From Liolophura sinensis (Eukaryota; Mollusca; Polyplacophora; Chitonida; Chitonidae), in NCBI RefSeq assembly GCF_032854445.1, contig NC_088300.1, positions 40,264,458 to 40,328,457 of the forward strand: a DNA stretch of 64,000 bases. Direction: 5' to 3'. Under the pieces are notes generated by a model. It saw only the letters and a list, made by a program, of their open reading frames with translations. It searched no databases and was not told the origin of the DNA. Each line of letters starts with the position of its first letter. Position 1 is the stretch's first letter. Positions 39,801-51,800 of the stretch are shown one piece after another. The translations under genes and the position numbers were made by a program.

Positions 39801-42800
39801 TATGTGGATCGATCACAATTAATACATATCGAAAGTATACACTTTTTATACGACCATCCGCAGGTTGCTGACAGACCTTCCATGTACGGCCGGAGAGGAG
39901 AGTGACCATTGACCCATGGTAACAGAAAGACTTTGTCGTAACAAAATCCTTGACTGTTTCCGCAAACCATCAAACAGAAAATCAAACTATTTTCCTGGAC
40001 AGTGTTCATTTGACATGTACAAGTACTTCATTTTTGTGTTTTCTTTGCCTTTAAAATTTTCTTTGAGCCAATGACATAGGCCGATCAAATCACTAACCCA
40101 CTGACAATGATACAGCCTTCTCTGACTTACCTTGGCCACATTCACAAACTTGATAATGACATCAGCCCTCTGCTGAGGGGTTGTCTTACTGAGCACCATA
40201 CACTGTATCCACTGGGAAAGTCCGTTAAACAGCGCAATGGAACGCTCCAGTTTGGGGTTCTCCTTCAGAGAGGCGTGAATTGCATAGTGTTTGAAATCAC
40301 TGAACTGAAAGTAGGGAAGAAAGAAGAAGAATTTATGTGTGACCAGCATGACCAGAAAAGTTGTCATCATCAAAGTTTATTACATAAAATATACTGTATT
40401 TCATGTAAAGTTTAGTGTATTAAAGTCACACATTTTGCTTGGTTCTGAATGATACATCCACCTTATATGGCCATTTAAGAGATTTTTATGAGCTTTCATC
40501 ACTTCCATATCAGAAAAACTTTAGTGTTGAACTTGGAATGAGTAGGTTGTATCTGCGCAAACTTACTGTGATCCTGCGGAAAGCTTTATATTCTAAGAAG
40601 GTGAGTTGTTCAGCAAGTTCATCAGACTCCAGATGGTTGAAAACAAGGGACACTTTCCGATGTTGACGGACAGATGTGTTCCGTACGGACATGTTTCGGA
40701 TCCATTCATAGGATGGGCTAAGAGAATAAACAAAACTACATGTCCATGAGGCACTCACAGACCCGGAAGTGAAATCAAAAATCAGAGTTGTCATTTACAT
40801 GTATATAAAATAAAAATGGAATCCCTAAAAGTAAAAAAGCCACTATTTATAAATTGTTATCGAGTAATGAGGAAGCAAAGACATGTTTTCGCCACATTTT
40901 TGTTCACAAATCACTGAGTTGGACTTTTACACATACATGTATATACTATCTGGAAAAAAAAAAGACCAATGGTACAGTGCATGCATATTCACGTGCTCCT
41001 CTGAATTGTTTGGTATCTGACACTAGACTGTGGCTGTGCTGGCTGTGACCTGAAATCTTTTTCTGACACCTTGTATGCCTTGTATATGGCACAATGCACT
41101 AAAATCCTACAGCTCTTAACACTAACTTAAAACTTCACACTAATAATAATGACTCTACACAAGATCTGCTTTACCTGAGTGCCCGAGTGAATCTTTTGTC
41201 TGGTACATGTACAGGTAAACATGTAAGTAAAGTAAAAAACCTCCAGACTTCATAAAGCTAAAACGACGAGAGCTGGATTTAAGCATGCAACTCCACAAGT
41301 CAAGTGTCAGATAATCTTTTAGTATGAAGTGACCAGCACTTTAATCATCTGAGCCAGCCAATTCCAATGTGAATAAGGGTTTCAAGCCCTTGGCTGAATT
41401 AATCAAACCCAAATTGGCATACAAATGCGACCAGCATAACAGTGGGAGGAAACCAGGCAGACCCCGGGGCAAACCCCACAACCATTTGTAGGTTGTTGAA
41501 AGACCTTCGCACCTATGGCTGGTGAGGAAGCCAGCAAGAGCTGGATTTGAACTCACAGCAACTGCATTTTAAGAGGAACCTGTCTCCTTATGCTGCTCTG
41601 TCATGATAACCACACAGACATGCCTCCAGATATAGTTATAAAGTATAGTTATATTGCTATATTTGGAGACATAACTTATATATATGTGGACATATTATTT
41701 GTAACAATGTAATATAATGGGGACAATAATCCAAGAAAACTTCCACTGACAGATTCTGCTGTATGATACTCACACTTTGGATAGATCAACCATCTCAAAC
41801 TGCCTGCTGTCTTCAGATTTGAGCACAGAGCGGAAATTCTGAACAACCTCTCGCAATTTAGTATCAAGGTCAAAGTGCACTGGAAAATTCTTTATCCAAT
41901 ACCTGATCAGCAAAAAAAATGGAAAAGCATGAAGAATCCACAAATCTGAAACAGATCAAGACCTACAAGCATGCATGTCATACATGCACATAGCAGTGAA
42001 CATATAACCATTCCTACCAATCAACTTCCCTCCTCAAGGAATGTTGATCACCGAACAAACTCATATCTCAAAAAAGTTTGGACAAAAACACAAAGCTCAT
42101 TCAAGAATGAAATGCAACTGTATGTACTTTGTGAGGGGCATTAATGGCACAGTCCTTTGTTTATATAAATCAAAAACAAAGACATGTAAGCCTACAGGTA
42201 CACATACATGTACCGTCCAAATGACCTCCATTATCCACAGCCCAATGCAAACTTACCGCACAGCATGGCAAATCTTGGCTTTGTAGCGGAAGATCTCGCA
42301 GTCAGTGTTACAAGCAGCATGTAAACAGGTGGGCTTGGTACAGGCAATGGTCTCATCACAGCTCTGGTATCTGAGGCCAAAGTCAAGGAAGTATCCAAAC
42401 TAGGGCAGAACATCAACAAGTTTTATTCATTTACTTGATGGGAGGAAACCAGGCAGAGCCTGGGGGAAACCAACAACCATCTGCAGGTTGCTGTCAGACC
42501 TTCCCACGAGAGCAAGCCAGCATGAGCTGTACATCAGTACACATGTATATCCTGACATGTACTATGCTAAATATGATGTGAAAGAGATAACATAAATTAC
42601 ACTAATGATAATTATGCACCTTACAATCCTGAAATGTATAAATATGGAAACTATCAGTTACAAGTACATGGAAAATACAGATGGTATCAGATATCATCTG
42701 ATGGTGATTTACATGGTAAACAAAAGGCTGAGGCTTAACGCCACATTCTACAAAACTTTGTGGAATTAATGAATAAATGAATGATTGAGGTAGAACAATT

Positions 42801-45800
42801 TAAACGAAATCAAAACCAAGAAAACTATAAGAGATTGCAAAGATGTATGTCTCCACTTCCCTCTAGAAAAAACATAAATATAGTACAATCAACCATTGCA
42901 CAGTATTACTATATTTTGCAAGATGAGCTATTTACATTGATTTTGCTGTGGATTTTCTCCATTTATACTCACAGCATACATCCACATACGAAAAAGGATA
43001 CAAGTCAACAAATGCTTCAGCTAGGTCATTTGATGAGAGGAACCATTTGTGCATCAGAAAAAACACCCGTGGATACTCACAATGGTCCTTGATTACCCCA
43101 TCCTCACCTGCAAAGACAGGATGAATTCATTCACGTCAGACTGATGTACTGATGTACATGTCAGAATGAGGTCCTTAGGTACATGTCAGGTTGATGTACA
43201 CATGTACATCTCAGGCTGACATGCTCATGTACACCTCAGGCTGACGTGCTCATGTACACCTCAGGCTGACGTGCTCATGTACACCTCAGGCAGGGGGAAC
43301 AGGGGGAGATAACTTTATATGCATCTAGATGATACAGAGTTACCCTTACTGAAATCCAGCTTTCATTGTGCCAATGTAGTTGGTAATTCCTCACTGTTTT
43401 GACCATATGATACTCTTATAAATCCTGTTGAGCATTGAATCGTTAAATCAATACGATTACATATACCAAATCTATAATGACTTGTTGTACGTATACAGGC
43501 CCAGGGCCGTTCTTGAGGAAGACTCCTCCCCTGACAAACAAGTGTATCAGGTTCCTCCCTAAATGCTTATACTTATGATAAATCTGGTGTGCACTCAACA
43601 TACCTGTTTGGCCTAGTCAGGAGTAACAGGTAGTAACCTTTTGTTCAAAAAGTTTGGAAATATGAAAGCCTTGAAATGTGAATTCTTATCGCCGTCATTT
43701 TTGAATTTTTGATATTCTATGTCCCGCATGATGAAATTTCTGAAATGTTAGAATGATGCATTGTGGGTAGACTTGGAAATTTCCATGGCAAGAATGACAG
43801 GCAATTAAGCAAGGTGGTGAGACTTCTGGAATACCGAATTACTAGAATGACAAATATATAAACACCAGGCCAAACGTATACACGTGTGTGCTGTTTAGGT
43901 TTGTTTCCATCCCTCTCTCCTACGCGTAAACTCGAATTACATGATTTGTCGTCTTTTCTTTTAAGAAGTGAATTGTTTGTAACCCTGATGGTAAGTTATA
44001 CTTACTGAAAGATTCAACAGCCAGTTGGACAAGTTTTTCTGCTGGTGCAGCTCTGACGGTCACCCCAGGAATGATGGGTTTCTCCTCCTCCATGTAGCAG
44101 GCTGGTGGAAGACTGCTGCAAGGAGGGGTACTGGGGCAGTCACCAGGGGTGCTCAGCTTGTCAGCACTGCCCACCTCGGGTAATGTCTTCCCCACACTGC
44201 CAAAACACACAGCGGTACTAGGGCCATCTGTCAAGCAGAAAGTCAGAAAATCAATAACATACATGACTATATGTTTACATGTATAGACATGTTCCCACTA
44301 ATAATTTAAAGCTGGTTTGCCTCTGAAATGTCGCACACAACACACGCACATGCAGCAAGAAAACAATGGCTGTTTGTTTTCACAGCCTCAAAGTACACAC
44401 TTGCACATGCAGTTATACATGTGCATTTAGTAAACCTCAATCCACTCTGGGATACAGATACATATACACATAATTGCGCCACAGAATACTGCGAGTACGC
44501 CACACATGTATGAAGATCCCAGGTGCACACTCAACATCTATTCAAGGCCATCATCTGTGCACAGTAGCTCATCTTTCAATCTATAACATCACATACATGT
44601 ACATGTATTACCTGTACCATGAACAGATATCTAAACTACAGGGCAAAAGAAACGTATAACCTTGTTCAGCACCACAAGAAAGAGAAAGAAAGACAGACAG
44701 TATCAACCTGATAAGCATTATATTGCAATAAACCATTTTCCAAGTTCTGTTCAAAAATTCAAAGCCATATGGATATTACACTTGCTGTCAGGCCGAGTAA
44801 AGAAGGCATGGGGTAAATCTGAAAAATTACACAAATGCAAGTAAAGGTACTCCCTTAAAAAAGGTGTACCTAATGTCCTATCATGTCATAAGACAGATCA
44901 TTAGTAGCGTGTGTGAGCACCCATTGCATCAATTAAAGCCAAAATACGTCTCCTCATGGAAGTCGTCAGCCGCTGGATGACGTCATCAGGAATTCTGTCC
45001 CACTCCTCAAATAAAGCCTGTTCGAGCTGTTGCCTGTTTTGTGGGGGAGGGACGCGTTGTCTCAGACGTCGATCAAGATGATCCCACAGATGCGCTAAGG
45101 GATTCATGTCTGGCGATCATGCTGGCCAAGGCAGTACGTTGACATCAAGGGTGTCCAGATAATTTAGTACAACTCTGGCGGTATGAGGTCGTGCATTGTC
45201 CTGCTGCAAAAGGATACCCCTTTGCTGTTGATGCACGAATGACACCACAACATGTTCCAATATTTCATCTCGGTATCTTTGGCCAGTCAGATTTCCCTGG
45301 ATGATGACCAATCTCGTTCTCACCTGTCCACAAATTCCGCCCCATACAAGCACCCCACCAGCACCAAAAGGGTGGACATTCTGAATGCAGTTTTGTGCCA
45401 ATCGCTCTACCCTGCGTCGATACACACGAATTCGACCATCATTTCTGAAGAGGTTATATCGGCTTTCATCATTGAACAGCACCCTTTCCCAGTCTCGTCA
45501 CTGCCATCGACGTACAACTCTTGCCCAACGCAGCCTGTTTTGACAGTGTAGAGGAGTCAATGCCATTCCACGGAAGGGGCGATAGGCTCTGATACCACTC
45601 ACGCGGAGTCGTCGTAAGACTGTGCGTCTGCTGATGAGGTGTCCCAGTGCTGTTTCCGCCGTTGACGTCGCCATCACAAACTGGTTACGCAGGTGGATTG
45701 TGCGGATGTACCGGTCTTCGCCAGTTGATGTAACACTTGGCCTGCCCGATCTTGGACGATCTTGTGTCCTGCCTGTTAGGCGGTAACGACCCAACAGTCT

Positions 45801-48800
45801 GCTGATGGTGGCTTGACTGCAATTGAATGTTCTGGCAATGTGGTGTTGGCTGGCCCCCATGTCGGCCATACCAGTGGCTCTATCACGTTCTGCTTGTGTG
45901 AGTCTCGGCATCTCTTAGATGTTTTTTATGGTATTGCACCCTTACCATGTGCTACATCGGTATTTATACGGCGGTCATTATCGAGAATTTTCAACAGGGC
46001 CCGAAACTCTGTTTTTCCGATTTTTCATGATGTCTTACACCAATTTCAATGAATCTCGTTAAACAGTGACGTGTACACAGGGTGCTTATGTGCAAACGTA
46101 TTCCCACAACGTTCAAACTTATTCAACTTATTTTTCCATAGAAAAAACTGCATTTAAAAGTTATACGTTTCTTTTGCCTGGTAGTTTATTTAACGGGTAG
46201 CAGAATCATTCCAAATCTCTGGCCAGGAATACACAAGCAAGAAACAACATCATTTTATGAAGTAAAATAAAAGATTGGGAATATCAATGCCCCCAACACT
46301 GCTTTAAGCATCAATGTATACACAAGTACATGTATATTCAGAGTGTAAAATATACAGAATCATAAATGTTTAATAGACCAAAAGATATTCACCAATGACA
46401 TGCATCCAACATACTCAATGTAGCCTGTCACTTTCAAGATTTTCCTCTAATCAGTTTTCAAGATCAAATCTTTCAAAAGCAAGATTACAAAAGATTACTA
46501 TTACTCAAGGCTGTGTACCGTACGCTACACGTGCAACTAACACCTAAAACAACTACAACAGTCATGACAGTGAAATCAGTCGCGCTCGTCTAGGGCTTAA
46601 AAAATGACCTAATGGCAATGAGCTAATTTACCACACACTAAAATCTACTGCCATTGGCTGTCCCAGGTTCATGTTCTGATCATGCGACAGCCCAAGCTGT
46701 ATGGTGTTTATTTTCAGCTTCAATGACACCTCTGTAGGATTTTCTTGCCCAGCATCACACACATGCAGTTGGGGCTACTTTGGAGGCCTACATGTACATG
46801 TAATTGCTCCAGTGCATGTAGACATTCTCCTGATGTAGTGCTGCACACCACACACATGTACATGTAGGCATTCTCCTGATATAGTGCTGCACACCACACA
46901 CATGTACATGTAGGCATTCTCACGATGTAGTGCCGCACACCATACACATCTACATGTAGACATTCTCACGATGTAGTGCTGCACACCACACACATGTACA
47001 TGTAGACATTCTCCCGACGTAGTGATGCACATCACCCACATGTACATGTAGGCATTCTCACGATGTAGTGCTGCACACCATAAACATGTACATGTAGACA
47101 TTCTCACGATGTAGTGCTGCACACCACACACATGTACATGTAGGCATTCTCACGATGTAGTGCTGCACACCATAACATCTACATGTAGACATTCTCACGA
47201 TGTAGTGCCGCACACCACACACATATACATGTAGGCATTCTCACGATGTAGTGCTGCACACCATTGACATGATGTAGTGCTGCACACCTAGACATGTACA
47301 TGTAGGCATTCTCACAATGTAGTGCCACACACCATACACGTACATGTAAGCATTCTCACAATGTAGTGCTGCACACCACAAACATGTACATGTAGACATT
47401 CTCACCATGTAGTGCCGCACACCACAAACATGTACATGTAAGCATTCTCACCATGTAGTGCCGCACACCACACACACGTACATGTAGGCATTCTCACATT
47501 GTAGTGCTGCACACCACACACACGTACATGTAGGCATTCTCACATTGTAGTGCTGCACACCACACACACGTACATGTATGCATTCTCACATTGTAGTGCT
47601 GCACACCACACACATGTACATGTAGGCATTCTCACCATGTAGTGCTGCACACCACACACATGTACATGTAGGCATTCTCACCATGTAGTGCCGCACACCA
47701 CACACACGTACATGTAGGCATTCTCACATTGTAGTGCTGCACACCACACACATGTACATGTAGGCATTCTCACATTGTAGTGCTGCACACCACACACATG
47801 TACATGTAGACATTCTCACGATGTAGTGAGAGTAACATGTAGCTATAGATGCTGCACAAAGTTATAAAACAAATTCCACCTCAGTCTTCCACATCTATTG
47901 AGAAAAAAAGTGTTTGATTTACATGTACTTTGTTAACTGTTACTGCACATGTATGAGCATAACTCAAGAGCCCATCCTCACGAAAATGAACATATATATT
48001 TCAACATATATATATTAGGGAATGAACATGATGTTTTACTGTTATAAATGTATCATTACATTTTATTAGGTGCACTTAATTTATACTATTGGGTGTATTA
48101 AATTGTTGTGGCTTGAATAAATGTATCACTGCATAACATGCGCACTGTAGCTTAGTAGCTGTTACATGTACATGCCTACTTGTACGACCACCTCGACACA
48201 AGGTCTTCATCCAGCAATGTAAGTCCACATACATCCAGATTCATGTACATTAATGCTCATGAGCACACTAAACTGTCAATAATCACCAGATAGGGCAGTA
48301 ATGACAGTGGTACATACATACCCCACTTGCACCTGCACATTACCATCTCAATACACCTATATCTGTATCTAGGTCAGCATCAAACCCTGATCAATATAGA
48401 ACATGTTAACACTGCTTACATGTACAATGTGTACTGAGTGCATCATGTATCTCCCCACATGGACATACATGTGTAGCTCAGGTCCTGTTTCCACACCTGA
48501 ATGAGGACCCAGTCTGGTGTCACTGGTCATGCCTACATATACTTCCCCACATGGACATACAAGAGTAGCTCAGGTCCTGTTTCCACACCTGAATGTGCAC
48601 CCAGTCTGGTGTCACCGGTCATGCCTACATGTACCCCACCCCTCCCCACATGGACATACAGGTGTATTTCAGGTCCTGTTTCCACACCTGAATGTGCACC
48701 CAATCTGGTGTCACCGGTCATGCCTACATGTATCCCCCCCCCTCCCCACATGGACATACAGGTGTAGCTCAGGTCCTGTTTCCACACCTGAATGCACACC

Positions 48801-51800
48801 CAGTCTGGTGTCACTGGTCATGCCTACATGTATCTCCCCACATGGACATACAGGTGTAGCTCAGGTCCTGTTTCCACACCTGAATGTGCACCCAGTCTGG
48901 TGTCACTGGTCATGCCTACATATACTTCCCCACATGGACATACAGGTGTAGCTCAGATCCTGTTTCCACACCTGAATGTGCACCCAGTCTGGTGTCACCG
49001 GTCATGCCTACATGTAGCTCCCCACATGGACATACAGGTGTAGCTCAGGTTCTGTTTCCACACTTGAATGTGCACCCAGTCTGGTGTCACTGGTCATGCC
49101 TACATGTACCTCCCCACATGAACATACAGGTGTAGCTCAGGTCCTGTTTCCACACCTGCATGTGCACCCAGTCTGGTGTCACTGGTGCCTTGCTCTGCAC
49201 ATGGACATACATGTACCTGCAGATCATATCTATTTCCAAAACTAAAAGTATGTGAAAGTTGTAGAGCTGACTACTTGACCGGTTCTTAACATGTTGAGAC
49301 ACAATCAAAGATTGCCCGTGTCAATCCCCCTACTCCCACACCCCCAACCCTAACAACCAAGAAGTCCATAATCTTAAAGGATACTGAGTTTAAATGTTTG
49401 ATAGACGAAAATATATGCACTATAACCACCAGTGTCTCAAACACTCAATGTAAGCTGTCACTTCAATGATGTAGAATGAGTTTTCTACAGAAGCTATAAA
49501 GAGCCTTCCCCTTTAGACGGGCATATCACATTCCATATTAAATACATGTGTGAAGAACTTCTATATACATGTGAATCAAGCCTGTTTTCAAAGTTGACCT
49601 GATGGCCAAATAAAACTTAAATTTGGTACCAAGGCAACCGAAGAGCTCACCTGCAGGAGACACGTGAATGCACAACTTCAAAATTTAGCAATTTATGGTA
49701 ATTAATATGCCCACAGCTACAAATGTGCTCCACTTACGCAAAACTTGAGTTTAATACATGCAGTACTTTTTAAGATGCCACATGTAATATTTTGTTAACA
49801 TTGCTATCCTTGCTTGGTGTATGACGTAAGCTGGACCTGCACTTTGTACAAGCAAATTAAAAAATCAACCTGCACACAAATTTAATCCAAATCAGATAAT
49901 ATTATTATGCAGTGATTGTGCGAAAACTACAACCAACTAAATGAACTTTGGCCCGGCATGGCGGGCCTGGTGACTAGATATATGTATCATGAATTTAACA
50001 TTCGCTAAATTTTCACTCAGTTCAAGCGAGGATAAAGGTTTTGAATGTTCTAGTTTTATAAGCTCCCAGGTACCAACATATTACGATGTTTTCAATCCTA
50101 CTGAGAAGCATTGTTGCTAAGCTTATGGAAATGTGAATAAAGCCCTGTCTAGACTATCCAACATCACTCAACTTTTATTGACTCAACAAGAGTCAACGTA
50201 AAGTTGAAAGAACAAATTGACACATGCTAAGTAGTCTGGACGGGTTCATCAACAACACTCAACACTATCCAAAAAGGCTGAATCGGAAATTTGCATGTGT
50301 ATTTTGTGTAAACAAGTTGAGTGAAAGTAGTCAATCAGCGGGCATGAAGAAATAACATGACCGTCTTAATGCACATGACCTAGGCAAAATAGCGACTAAA
50401 GAGAGAAACTGGTCTCATGATGAGATATCTTCTACCCCAAACAGCCATGGCAATAAGCGCAGCCGATAAACCCATGACACGATTCTTCCGGCTGCTTGGC
50501 ATTGTGTTTCATGCCCTTGAGAGAAAATATGAAGATTTCTCTCCAATTTATCGAAAAAAAAAACAAAAAAACACAGCTCAACATCCTTCAACTCAAGTCA
50601 ACAGTATTGAACAAAGTTGACCCATCTGATTTTCTTACTGTGAATGGGACACTCAACATACCTCAACAGTATTCAACTTGCTGAGGGGTCAACAAAAGTT
50701 GAATGACGTTGGATAGTCTGGACGGGGCTTTATGTAACTGCATTCCCTGATGACCAGACTCACCAGAAACCACACAAGTATTACAGCCTAGAACTTCATA
50801 GTGTATGGTTAATCCATATTATACCTGTTTTTCTTATCACTAAAACATGTATTTAACACAAATTGACTTCCTAGCAAAATCAGATCCCACATCTTGTTAA
50901 CAGAGGATTATGCCAACATGCCAAACTGGCGACAAGAGCTAAAGTGTGATCTGCATTTTGTGTATGTGTCAGCAAGCACAACAGGTAATGGAACATGCCG
51001 TGTGATAATAGAACTGTTACTCCAAGAGTACAAACAACATTCACCATAACACACACTATTTTATAAATTAGGCCAGTTTATGAGTTGTTCCACATAATCA
51101 GTGTCATAAAACCATACATGGATGATGATAATCTGATCCAATATTTCATACATCCTACATGTACATGTGCATGTAGTGCATAATGTAGCCTTCTATAAAC
51201 ATCCTGTAGCACATGTAACATTCTTCCAGCGTATAGCCAAACCAGCTACATTCACACAGGTAGGCTACATACGCCTATATGTATCCTGAAGATGACTGAT
51301 GCTCTGTCATGCCAGAATGCACACGGCCACTCTTGTTCATGTACATGTAATCTGTGGACTGACACAACCATGTACATATGTACAGTGCATGAGCACATCA
51401 ACAATACACGTTTGAGCATCTGCAGGGATCAAATGTATAATATGTATGTATAATTCAGCTATAGGAACAAAATACTGCACAGAATACTGACATACATTTG
51501 TAACAGCTGTGGTCAGGCAGCATCTGGTATTTTTAATACAAATAAATCACTTCCTTGAAATGATGGTGTATAGGCCTCCATTGTATTTACAGCCATGATA
51601 ACACGTCAGACTGTTGTTATTCCTGGTGACAACGGGGCGTGGAGGTGGTACACATACGCTTTGATGTGACCTCTGCCTACTGCATGGTGTAAACAAGTGA
51701 CATTAATTTGTGAGCGGCAGTGAGTCTGTTTCTGATGTCTGCTGCCTCGACTGTGCCCAGCCAGCATGACTGTCCTTGTGGCTGATGCCATCTGTATCAT

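Noticed and set aside
46775-47131. 118-codon frame rich in Cys and His
   Set aside because: Product of the 46-bp array; the zinc-finger-like look is only repetition.
48517-48951. 144-codon open frame
   Set aside because: Artefact of the 92-bp array; frames are open on both strands.
50417-50620. 67-codon frame inside the MITE
   Set aside because: No similarity to a transposase and no sign of constraint.
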